Assembly (NCBI GenBank): GCA_002435365.1
Contig: DJMM01000052.1
Location: 1-17,751 of the forward strand
Source of the DNA: Ignavibacteriales bacterium UBA6490
Lineage (GTDB): Bacteria; Bacteroidota; Ignavibacteria; Ignavibacteriales; Ignavibacteriaceae
Direction: 5' to 3'
DNA: 17,751 nt
Shown here: positions 6,765-14,471 of the stretch, piece after piece
Layout of the letters: each line of letters opens with the position of its first letter
Numbering within the stretch: the stretch's first letter is position 1
The notes under the pieces: generated by a model
Told to the model about the DNA's origin: nothing
Seen by the model: the letters and a program-made list of their open reading frames with translations, nothing else
The model's database searches: none
Translations under genes and position numbers: made by a program

Positions 6765-8381
6765 ATGAACAATTATCTTACGGAGCAAAATAATGTAAGC
6801 AAGCTGTCCCTGCAGGTGGAATCGCTTGAAGAAGGATTTCTTAAACTGTCGGGAAGTACAAGCTTAAAGGATATGGCGGCTAGATTTTCAAAGATACTGA
6901 AAAACAATTTTGTATCAGATGAAATTTATATGCTGCAGAAATCATCGGTTTCCGGAATTTGGGAGCCTATGAACGGCGAGAGCATTGATGAAGCCTCTGT
7001 AATAGCATATCTTGATCAATCGGATTATGCAAATATATCCTCTTTTCCTGACCTTGGAATTGTTGCAGCAGTTGCTCTTCCTTTATCTGATTCTTCCAGT
7101 CTTGGAATTATAATTAAACAAAAACCAGGTGAAATTGACTTTTCCGAAATCGACAGAGTGGTGCTTAAAATCCTGCTTCAGGTATTTGATTCCGCTTATA
7201 AGTCGTTCATGAATCAGAAAAAAGAAAAAAAGCTTGTCTTTGACCTTAATGAAAAAGTTTTTCAGCTGAATAACCTGGTTGATGCAGCAATTGAACTCTC
7301 CAGGTTCGAAAAAAGAAATGTACTTTATAAACTCGCGCTTGAAAGACTTTCAACAGTTACAAACGCAGCCTCCTCTCTCCTGAAAATAAGCTCCTTCCGA
7401 GGGGAACAGGATGTTTATTATACATTCCCGGAGAATATAGAACCTGAAAGCATTATTTCAAATAAGTTCTGCATTCAGTCTACCTTTACATATAAAGGCA
7501 GGGATTATACATTTATCCTTTCTGAAAAAGAAAAAAGAGGAGGGGCTACAGCCTTTACTGAGCTTGATCAGGTTCTGCTTGATGCTATTAAGCGGCAGGT
7601 ATCGGCGTCCATAGAAAATGACGATCTGCATAAGCAGTCGATTGAAAAAGAGCTTATCGAAAAAGAGCTGGGAGTAGCTTCATCAATTCAAAAGCAGATA
7701 ATACCGGAAACACTACCGAAGCTGGAAGGATATGAAATTGCAGGTACAAATATACCCTCAAAGGAAGTAGGTGGTGATTACTTCGATTGTATACATCTTA
7801 ATGACGGAAGGTATGCACTTATAATAGCTGATGTGGCCGGCAAAGGAATATCGGCAGCTCTGCTTGTAAATACTCTGAATGCCGCTCTCTATTCATACCT
7901 CGAGTTTAATCTTCCACTGACCGAGCTTTCCTTTAAATTGAATAAACTCATTTACAGAGCCTCTCCGCCGGATAAGTTTATTACTTTCTTTATTGCGGTT
8001 CTGGATCCCGCAACCGGAAAACTGGATATTGTAAATGCAGGCCATAATCCTATACTGTTATTAAAAAAAGACGGATCTGTCAGGAAAATTCAGGCAGGCG
8101 GCATAGGTCTTGGTATGCTTGATTTCGATCTTGAATATACGGGAGAAAACCTGGAAATGGATAGAGGCGACATGTTGTTCCTCTATACCGACGGTATTCC
8201 GGAAGCAATGAATATTTCAGATGAGGAATATTCAGAAGAAAGAATGGAGGCATTCCTCTCCGAGCATTCATCAAAACCGTCGCAGCAGTTTGTTTCAGAG
8301 CTTGTTGAAGATATTAAATCATATGCTGGAGGAGCGCCTCAGAGCGATGACATCACCACGCTTGTAATAAAAAGAATTTAA
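6765..8381 (+). CDS. RsbU/SpoIIE-like PP2C serine phosphatase with GAF-like N-terminal region
   Basis: This 538-residue protein has a long sensory N-terminus (about 1-285) whose strand/helix pattern suggests one or two GAF-like domains separated by a coiled segment near 150-180. A charged helix (285-305) follows, and then a complete PP2C/SpoIIE domain (about 305-538). Metal-binding motifs are EVGGDYFD (334-341), DVAGKG (356-361), NAGHNP (424-429), LYTDGIPEA (473-481) and QSDDIT (526-531). The expected role is to dephosphorylate the STAS partner when the N-terminal domains receive a signal. No membrane segment is seen, so it is cytosolic. AGAGGAG precedes the ATG, 10 nt after the STAS gene. 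The identity of the GAF-like part is uncertain because those domains are weakly conserved. Confidence 0.92.
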   Translation: MNNYLTEQNNVSKLSLQVESLEEGFLKLSGSTSLKDMAARFSKILKNNFVSDEIYMLQKSSVSGIWEPMNGESIDEASVIAYLDQSDYANISSFPDLGIVAAVALPLSDSSSLGIIIKQKPGEIDFSEIDRVVLKILLQVFDSAYKSFMNQKKEKKLVFDLNEKVFQLNNLVDAAIELSRFEKRNVLYKLALERLSTVTNAASSLLKISSFRGEQDVYYTFPENIEPESIISNKFCIQSTFTYKGRDYTFILSEKEKRGGATAFTELDQVLLDAIKRQVSASIENDDLHKQSIEKELIEKELGVASSIQKQIIPETLPKLEGYEIAGTNIPSKEVGGDYFDCIHLNDGRYALIIADVAGKGISAALLVNTLNAALYSYLEFNLPLTELSFKLNKLIYRASPPDKFITFFIAVLDPATGKLDIVNAGHNPILLLKKDGSVRKIQAGGIGLGMLDFDLEYTGENLEMDRGDMLFLYTDGIPEAMNISDEEYSEERMEAFLSEHSSKPSQQFVSELVEDIKSYAGGAPQSDDITTLVIKRI

Positions 8382-8444
8382 AACTCCCTAAGCATTTTTG
8401 GGCAGCACCTCAAAGATGCCATATGAAGCTTACCCGGTAACACT

Positions 8445-8936
8445 CTAAAATTTGTAAAGTGGTTTTGGATAGAACAGTTCCATGGAAGGATTATTTATAT
8501 TCAGGTATACTTCTCCCGAACTGTTTTTGTATTGTGAAGCGAACAGGTCTTTTAGTGATCTGAGATCGAAGTAAAGAATATCGTAGACAATCCTGTCGCA
8601 GTTATCCCCGTTTCCGTTATGCGATAATCTCATGCTAATCTGTAACGGATTGCTTTCAAGAAATACATTTAATGAGAACAGGTTAAAATTGTGATCCTTG
8701 CAGCCGCCAGAATAGCTGATCCTTAATGAAAGAATATCATCCTTAACAGATGCGCTGATAATGTTTGCCGGGTAAGTGTATACGGAATCGCTGGTAATAC
8801 TTGCAGTATAAATTATATTGCGGACAATTCCATCGTTGTACAAACTGTCCACTGATTTATCCGAACAGCCTCCGTAAAGCAGAGCTGCTGCCAGGAACAA
8901 TACTCTTTTTATAAAATTTGGTTTCAGCATTTGCAT
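8445..8936 (-). CDS. Small lipoprotein with an SGGCxxHxF motif, unknown function
   Basis: The 163-residue product begins with a basic N-terminus and a hydrophobic stretch ending LLYGGC, a lipobox with Cys24 as lipidation site, so it is probably anchored in the envelope. The rest is about 140 residues rich in beta-strand pattern, with YSGGCKDHNF (75-84) and a later GNGDNCDR (108-115). The two cysteines could form a disulfide, and the Cys/His group could bind a metal. Both are inference. I recognise no named family. Two ATGs (M1 and M3) are possible and neither has a clear ribosome-binding site. It is convergent with the phosphatase operon and separated by 246 nt from the upstream protease gene on the same strand, so it is likely its own unit. 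Confidence 0.8.
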   Translation of the reverse strand: MQMLKPNFIKRVLFLAAALLYGGCSDKSVDSLYNDGIVRNIIYTASITSDSVYTYPANIISASVKDDILSLRISYSGGCKDHNFNLFSLNVFLESNPLQISMRLSHNGNGDNCDRIVYDILYFDLRSLKDLFASQYKNSSGEVYLNINNPSMELFYPKPLYKF

Positions 8937-9034
8937 GTAAATTAAGAAATTATTCCATTTAATTACAATTCTTGTTTATGACTCTAACCTGGCCTGGTTT
9001 CTGTCTTATTTTGAGTCGGGCCTGATCTGATAAA

Positions 9035-9067
9035 AATGGGATTAGAATGGGATTAGAATGGGGTTAG
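9035..9067 (+). repeat. Three tandem copies of an 11-bp unit
   Basis: AATGGGATTAG occurs at 9035-9045 and 9046-9056, then AATGGGGTTAG (one mismatch) at 9057-9067. A degenerate echo, ATTAGAATGAGGTCAG, follows. The rest of the 8937-9182 gap shows no gene. No function is evident. Confidence 0.8.
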
Positions 9068-9182
9068 GTCCAGATTAGAATGAGGTCAGGTGCCTTATTT
9101 CAAGACATTAGGATTCCCTGCCGCAAGCTGATCGGATAAACTTACCTGAAAAGGATTTTAGAAAGAGCAATCAGTCAATCCC

Positions 9183-10226
9183 TCAGGCTATCATATAAAT
9201 CTGCCAGAGATCTTTGGTGCTTTGAGTAAAAATGGGGGAGACTGCCAATATTCCGGTGGGACCGATACTTTTTTCCAGGAATTTCATCTCCTGCAGCTTT
9301 TCCTTCACTTCATCTTCAATTACTGCATGGAGACCGACTTTTCGCATCAGTAATACTCCCTTGGCTTTGATTGACAGCTCGACGTGAAGCTTAATCATAC
9401 AAAGCATATCTGCGAGGGTCGCACCCGAAAAATTATTTTGAAGCGAGAGAAGATATTGACCGGCTTTTGTCTCAGAAAATATCCCGTTATCGATCTGCTC
9501 AAGAAGCTGAACTTCATTATCCAGTCCTTTTTCAAGCCAGTCCCGCAATGCCGCTTCGCTTCTTTTGAATATATAAACAATAAGGGTAGGGAGAAGAATC
9601 AGCTGAAGAACAGTTACTGCCAGCGCCGGAAGAACAAGGTGATTAAAAAAGGAATGTATTACTACAGCTGACATGAATCCGGGGAAGATGATTGTTAAAA
9701 AAATCAAGAATCTGCCGGCCAGACCGGCTGTTTTAGGGGACGACATTTTTGCGTCGCCCTGACGGTCGTACATATTTCTTGTAATAATTGAAAATATTGC
9801 AGTTGTACCCCCATGCATCACCGCTGTGCCAAATCCCCGTATGATCCATAGAAAAATGCTTGATGATTCCACTGCGCTCAGATAATATATATTCTCAATG
9901 AAGGCAAATCCTGCACCGATTGCAAATCCATAGATTGCGGCATCAACAAGGAAACCGATCTTATTCTTTGATATAAAATAAATAATCAGGGAGGCTTTAA
10001 TAAGCTCTTCAATCAGCGGGGAAATATAACGGACATAAAAATTAAGATCTGTTATGATGCTTTCAAGCAGAAACCTGTTTACAAGGTAGCTTGCCCCGGC
10101 CGCCAGCCCGCCGCAGGCGATCAAAAAAAGCACCACATTAACCTTAATAAGCTTATAGCTGTCGAAATAAATTAATACGATCAGGAAAATGAAAACCGGT
10201 AACAGGCTTACGGAAGTTTCAATCAT
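9183..10226 (-). CDS. PrsW-family intramembrane protease with C-terminal cytosolic-type extension
   Basis: The 347-residue product has about seven hydrophobic segments in residues 1-220 and a soluble tail (225-347). The PrsW hallmarks are present: EELIK (73-77), FAFIEN (107-112, Glu111), a conserved His in AVMHGGTTAIF (His138), and IHSFFNH (190-196, His191). PrsW proteins are membrane-embedded glutamic-type proteases. The founding example cuts an anti-sigma factor. The tail resembles no domain I can name. The start lies only 3 nt after the stop of the upstream metallopeptidase/barrel gene, so the two are almost certainly co-transcribed. A membrane-anchored anti-sigma factor is encoded about 4 kb away on the same strand, and a functional link is possible but unproven. 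Confidence 0.87.
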   Translation of the reverse strand: MIETSVSLLPVFIFLIVLIYFDSYKLIKVNVVLFLIACGGLAAGASYLVNRFLLESIITDLNFYVRYISPLIEELIKASLIIYFISKNKIGFLVDAAIYGFAIGAGFAFIENIYYLSAVESSSIFLWIIRGFGTAVMHGGTTAIFSIITRNMYDRQGDAKMSSPKTAGLAGRFLIFLTIIFPGFMSAVVIHSFFNHLVLPALAVTVLQLILLPTLIVYIFKRSEAALRDWLEKGLDNEVQLLEQIDNGIFSETKAGQYLLSLQNNFSGATLADMLCMIKLHVELSIKAKGVLLMRKVGLHAVIEDEVKEKLQEMKFLEKSIGPTGILAVSPIFTQSTKDLWQIYMIA

Positions 10227-10229
10227 TTG

Positions 10230-13157
10230 CTATAATATTTTTAATGAAAACATTAGTTCATCCGAGTAGGCATTGTTTTTTTCAAATGCTGCAGCATAGC
10301 CGGCAGAGAAAGTCATTTTCAGATGATAGAACATAACAAATTTGAAATCAACCTGCACTCCCAGATTAGCCAGAGCCCTCCGGTAATCACGCGCATCAAA
10401 GTCTGTTGTTATTGCCGTGCCGAACACGGAGAACCGCGCATAATTAAGATAAAAAGAGGAAATACCGAAATTGCCGAAACGCAGCGGAGGAAGATTCCAG
10501 TCAAGCATCATCTTTCCGAAATTTATGCCGCTTATGCTGTTCAGTTCCATTCCGGGGAAACTGTAGTACTCCCTGTATCGTTTTTCGGTGAGTTTATCAA
10601 CATAATTGTTGCCGAACCCTCCGAAGTAGAAATTTGCAAATGGTTCATCCCTGTCCCCGTATGAATAGCCGGCAGATCCTCTCAGCCATAACGAAGAATT
10701 ATTCAGCGGAAGTGCAAATCCGTAGTGGAAATCCGCATGCACCTGGGGATAAAAGGTATTCTTAACATAATTATTATTTGAATTAAGCAGGAGTTTAAAT
10801 CCTTTTTCATAGTCGACAGCCGCAATGGAAGCCCGCAAATCGGAGTAATTAAATGTTGAGCCGAAATTAAAGAAACGGTCAAATGATGCCTGTACATTCT
10901 GGTAGTCAGGCAGTCTTTCCAGATTTCCGAAATAGTTTGCGTATACATTGTAGTCCATTATCTCCGGTCTGTCATAGATAATATTTTTTCTGAACTTGAG
11001 CCCCAGTGAATATCCTTTTCTGCTGTTTTTGGTGGGGCCAAACAGATCATAAAAATCGGCATTATTCAATGTAGCGGAAGCTTCCCACTCAGAAAAAAGA
11101 TATTCAAACCCGAGGTGGAACCGTTCGTTTTCCGGCAGCAGTTTATTCGGTGAATATGATGCAGTAATTCCAATATTATTAAATCCTACAGGGTCCGATA
11201 AATTTAATTTTAATCCGTATGAAACGAATTCTTTATATCCTTCAACGACCGGATAAGCAGAGGCAAGACCGATATTTGCAAACGAGTTATAGCTTCCCGA
11301 ATATACAATCAATGAATCGAAGTGTGCAGTGGAAGGTGGCGGTGCAATCCAGTTTTTTACAACCGGGTATTGGTCCGCAACTTCCTGTCCCAGGAAATTT
11401 ATTGCAGAAACATTCTGTAAAGGTTTGTTTTCCATTATTACAGGCATCAAACCTTTGCTTGTATATTTAAACGCTATCAGAGAATCTTCTGAAACCGGCA
11501 TCGGTCTGAACAAACCGGTTTCACTATTGCTTAATATCTCCATGTCCTGCTTATCGAAAGAGTACCTGTAAATATTTGAAACACCGGAATAGTAGGATGA
11601 GCCGTACAGGTACCGGTCGTCGTCGGAGAAAATAAAATTTGCAGGTAAACTGTTCTCAAAGTTAAATATGGTTGTAAAGCTTGTATTTCCGTCAAGCAGA
11701 CTATCCGTATAAGCGCGCTGCAGGAGCTGTGTTCCGTCAATTTCTGCAAGCGAACCGACAATCATTTTACCATCGCCGGAAATATCTATATCGTACATAT
11801 CTTTCCCGTAAGGGAGAGAATAAATCTGGTTCCATTCGTTATAGGGGTAGGGAATTCTTACAATTGTAGATATTCCGTTAAAATGCCTAATGCCCCAGAT
11901 GGATTTGTCTGTTTTATTGAATGCCAGGTCGCCGGTACGAGCTTCTTCGATAAGCATTCTGGTGTTACCTGTATTAAGGTCATATTCCATAAGATCGCGC
12001 CAGCCGTTATTGTCTGAAGTATAGAATATCTTTTTCTCCGCGGGATCATAGGCAAGAGATGACACAAAATATAATGCCGGTCCTTTTACGTCGGTAATTT
12101 TCTGATTAGTTCCGTCAGCTACATCGATTAGGGCGATATATGCAGTTTGACCGGGATAATTAACCGCTGCATAAAGTTTTTGTTTTTCGCGGTCGAAAAA
12201 TGGTCTTGATAGTGAACCCAGGGCATCATTCGATAAATTCCTTGTAGCTGTAACCGGATTTTTATTTATGGTCCGGATGTTTTTGTTTTGAAATTCCTTT
12301 TCCCACTTTATCCACTGCAGCCAGGCTTCGTCCATTGTAAGCCCGTAGACATTTTTAAACTGTGAGGCAAAATAACCGCTGCTGCCGTCATACCTGGAGG
12401 TCCACTTTAGGAGTAATTCGGGGCCATACATAAGTGCAAGGTAGCTCATAAACCTGGTGCCGTACAGATATGCATTCACCTCAACCTGGAAATCGGTCTG
12501 CGTTCCCTGGGATTCCAGTCCCAGTATATCATAAATAACAGCATCTTCTTTAACAAAGGTGCGGAACACCATTTCATCATAACCGCCCAGGGCTCTTCCA
12601 AGACCCCCGGCCATCCATGTTTCCAGGAAAACCGCTATACCCTCAAAATACCATCTTGGTGCGGCTCTTCTTGGATTTGTCAGATAGCTGTAAACCATGG
12701 TAAGCGGATTATCTGATTCTTCCCTGACCTTTCCGAAGAACAGCGAGCGGTAAAACCTGTCGGTTGAGGATGCATCATCCAGGGTTGCAATGTGTACGAA
12801 CTCATGGTTCATGGTGGTATTGATTCTCTCGTTGGCGGGTGTAGTTTCATACACAAAATTTGCAGGTGCAATGGCAAGCATAACAAAATTTCTCGGCATT
12901 GAATTAGCTCCGCCGTTGCCGTAGTCGCTCAGATCGTGCATAAGCACAGTTACATTCTCGTAGGGATCGTAATTATAAAGTTTACGGTTAAAGAGCAGTG
13001 CATTTTCAACACAGGCACCAACATATCTTACCATGTATGAGGAAGCTTCGCCATAATAAACAAGCTTCTGGTCAGGAGTTTCTATAACATTAAACTGCCC
13101 GGAAGCCGCAGTAACAAGTAATAATGACAACAACAGGCCAGGGGTGAGGAATTTCAT
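10230..13157 (-). CDS. Exported HExxH metallopeptidase fused to beta-propeller and Omp85-like barrel
   Basis: This 975-residue product has a signal peptide (hydrophobic 7-20, cleavage near SGQF). The peptidase-MA-like gluzincin domain spans about 25-300, with HEFVH at 118-122 and a downstream WYFEGIAVFLE (169-179) supplying the likely third zinc ligand (Glu172). Residues about 300-640 are repeated beta-blades with TolB/PD40-type turns (SDNNGWRDLMEYD, SDDDRYLYGSSYYSG), suggesting a propeller. From about 655 to the end, alternating amphipathic strands with tyrosine- and phenylalanine-rich ends and an FYFGGFGNNYVD segment look like the barrel of Omp85-type outer-membrane proteins, without obvious POTRA domains. 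The last residues are SLKIL. The product would present a protease plus propeller at the outer membrane. The substrate is unknown. Domain edges are approximate. Confidence 0.85.
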   Translation of the reverse strand: MKFLTPGLLLSLLLVTAASGQFNVIETPDQKLVYYGEASSYMVRYVGACVENALLFNRKLYNYDPYENVTVLMHDLSDYGNGGANSMPRNFVMLAIAPANFVYETTPANERINTTMNHEFVHIATLDDASSTDRFYRSLFFGKVREESDNPLTMVYSYLTNPRRAAPRWYFEGIAVFLETWMAGGLGRALGGYDEMVFRTFVKEDAVIYDILGLESQGTQTDFQVEVNAYLYGTRFMSYLALMYGPELLLKWTSRYDGSSGYFASQFKNVYGLTMDEAWLQWIKWEKEFQNKNIRTINKNPVTATRNLSNDALGSLSRPFFDREKQKLYAAVNYPGQTAYIALIDVADGTNQKITDVKGPALYFVSSLAYDPAEKKIFYTSDNNGWRDLMEYDLNTGNTRMLIEEARTGDLAFNKTDKSIWGIRHFNGISTIVRIPYPYNEWNQIYSLPYGKDMYDIDISGDGKMIVGSLAEIDGTQLLQRAYTDSLLDGNTSFTTIFNFENSLPANFIFSDDDRYLYGSSYYSGVSNIYRYSFDKQDMEILSNSETGLFRPMPVSEDSLIAFKYTSKGLMPVIMENKPLQNVSAINFLGQEVADQYPVVKNWIAPPPSTAHFDSLIVYSGSYNSFANIGLASAYPVVEGYKEFVSYGLKLNLSDPVGFNNIGITASYSPNKLLPENERFHLGFEYLFSEWEASATLNNADFYDLFGPTKNSRKGYSLGLKFRKNIIYDRPEIMDYNVYANYFGNLERLPDYQNVQASFDRFFNFGSTFNYSDLRASIAAVDYEKGFKLLLNSNNNYVKNTFYPQVHADFHYGFALPLNNSSLWLRGSAGYSYGDRDEPFANFYFGGFGNNYVDKLTEKRYREYYSFPGMELNSISGINFGKMMLDWNLPPLRFGNFGISSFYLNYARFSVFGTAITTDFDARDYRRALANLGVQVDFKFVMFYHLKMTFSAGYAAAFEKNNAYSDELMFSLKIL

Positions 13158-13186
13158 TTTTATCCCGATATTTAAACTTGTCCCCT

Positions 13187-13235
13187 AAAATATAAAAAGG
13201 CGGGGAGTACTTCAGTATTCTGAAGCATTCCCGCC
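13187..13235 (-). terminator. Intrinsic terminator after the nonapeptide-repeat gene
   Basis: Read on the minus strand, a long GC-rich stem (13235-13220 with 13215-13199, one bulge, one mismatch, one wobble, 4-nt loop) is followed by the T-rich run CCTTTTTATATTTTA. It sits 27 nt after the repeat gene's stop. The next minus-strand gene starts about 30 nt beyond the tail. Confidence 0.8.
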
Positions 13236-13262
13236 GTATAAAACAATTTCTTTACTCAGCTA

Positions 13263-14330
13263 CTAATAAGAGGCTGCAGTTCTCAGATTTTCAGCTTGTA
13301 CGGTTTTCAGAAAAGCTGCATTGTTGGCTGCTTTAAGAAATGCCGGGTCCTGCATAGCACGAAGGATTCCTGCATTATTCATAGCCTTGAAGAAAACAGG
13401 CTGGGAAACAGCTTTCATGAAATCAGGATTTGAAAATGCTCTGCTAACATCGGCATTGGAGACTGCTTTGAGGAAACTTTCATTCGATATAGCGCTCCGC
13501 AGTTCGGAATTTGCCATAGTTTTAAGAAAGTCCATGCTTTTCACAGCTCTTAGTACAGATACATCGGCAGCTGCTTTAAGAAAATCGGCCTGACTCATTG
13601 AAGTTCTGAATATTTCGCTTGATGCTGCCTTCTGGAAAGAACGATCCATCATAGCCTGTTTCAGGTATGAGTTGTTAGCTGCACGAAGTATGGCTGCGCT
13701 TCTGACTGACTTCAGCAGAACCGGATCTGCCGCAGTTTTAAGAAATGAGGGATCACTCATTGCTCTGAGTACTGATTTATCTTCAAGAGCACGCAGGAAA
13801 CTGGCGTTGGTCATCGCTTTAAGCAACTCTGCATCGGCAGTAGTCTGACGGAAAATTGATGAGCTTGCATATCTGTATAAAGCTGCATTCTTCATGGCAC
13901 TCAGCTGATCCTGATCCTGCAGTGCTTTCAGGAAGCTGTTATCTGCAGCAGCCTTCTGGAATGAAGGACTGTTAAAAGCTTTCAGCAGTTCGGCATTGTT
14001 CATTGCTTTCAGCAGCTCGGCATTCTGTACGGCTTTAAGGAAGCTGGCATTATTCATAGCCCTGAGGAAATCTTCATCTTTCAGAAGTTTCTGGATTTTG
14101 TCATTTTGAATTAATTCATGAATATCGGAATTATCCAAAACAACATCCGACTCGGTTATCTGGATCTCCTGGTGTTTTTTTGCTTTCTCAACACCCCCGA
14201 TAGTACCGGTATAATTTTCGGTAGGCCACGGATACAGAGTAATAAAATAAACAATAACACCCAGGACAATCACACTGCTGCTGATAAAATACCATGATCT
14301 GAATTTGATCTTGTTACCAACTTTAGCCAT
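13263..14330 (-). CDS. Membrane-anchored protein of 31 tandem nonapeptide repeats
   Basis: The 355-residue product has a basic N-terminus, one membrane segment (about 13-32), a short linker (33-69), and then an uninterrupted array of 31 nine-residue repeats from residue 70 to 348, closed by LRTAASY. The consensus is [F/L/I]-L-K/R-A-M-x-N/D-A/P-S/E/D, for example FLKAMNNAS. Position 3 is Lys or Arg in 25 of 31 units and position 4 is Ala in 22 of 31. No enzyme motif, cysteine pair or known domain is seen. AGAGG precedes the ATG by 6 nt. The topology (N-terminus in, repeats out) suggests a rod or solenoid in the periplasm (inference). I do not recognise the family. A terminator follows, and the sigma/anti-sigma pair lies upstream on the same strand. 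Confidence 0.9.
   Translation of the reverse strand: MAKVGNKIKFRSWYFISSSVIVLGVIVYFITLYPWPTENYTGTIGGVEKAKKHQEIQITESDVVLDNSDIHELIQNDKIQKLLKDEDFLRAMNNASFLKAVQNAELLKAMNNAELLKAFNSPSFQKAAADNSFLKALQDQDQLSAMKNAALYRYASSSIFRQTTADAELLKAMTNASFLRALEDKSVLRAMSDPSFLKTAADPVLLKSVRSAAILRAANNSYLKQAMMDRSFQKAASSEIFRTSMSQADFLKAAADVSVLRAVKSMDFLKTMANSELRSAISNESFLKAVSNADVSRAFSNPDFMKAVSQPVFFKAMNNAGILRAMQDPAFLKAANNAAFLKTVQAENLRTAASY
13287..14123 (-). repeat. Array of 27-bp coding units (31 nonapeptides)
   Basis: This is the DNA that encodes residues 70-348 of the repeat protein. The 27-bp periodicity is exact in length (no indels across 31 units), but the bases differ a good deal between copies, so the register is conserved at protein level rather than by recent duplication. 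It also creates a spurious open frame on the opposite strand. Confidence 0.9.
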
Positions 14331-14471
14331 AAAAAACCTCTTTATTTAAGAATTAGTTGAATTACTATAATATAAGTACAAATTGCAGATTAAAAAGTTG
14401 GATAGATTATTTATGGGTCATTTTGGTGTGATACAGAACGCACCCCCTTTATCTGCCATATGACGGATATG

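Noticed and set aside
8382..8444. Terminator after the phosphatase gene
   Set aside because: CCCTAA and TTTGGG pair imperfectly over a short stem with no clear T-run.
9384..9671. A 95-codon + strand open frame inside the PrsW-like gene
   Set aside because: It lies antisense to a well-supported membrane protein, and its translation is basic and featureless.
13321..13593. Open frame on the + strand with a repetitive Ala/Leu-rich translation
   Set aside because: It is the antisense shadow of the 27-bp repeat array in the minus-strand gene. It has no ribosome-binding site and covers only part of that array.
13287..14123. RTX-type calcium-binding nonapeptide repeats
   Set aside because: The period is nine residues, but there is no GGxGxDxx glycine/aspartate signature; the units are FLKA/NAS-like and Lys/Ala rich.
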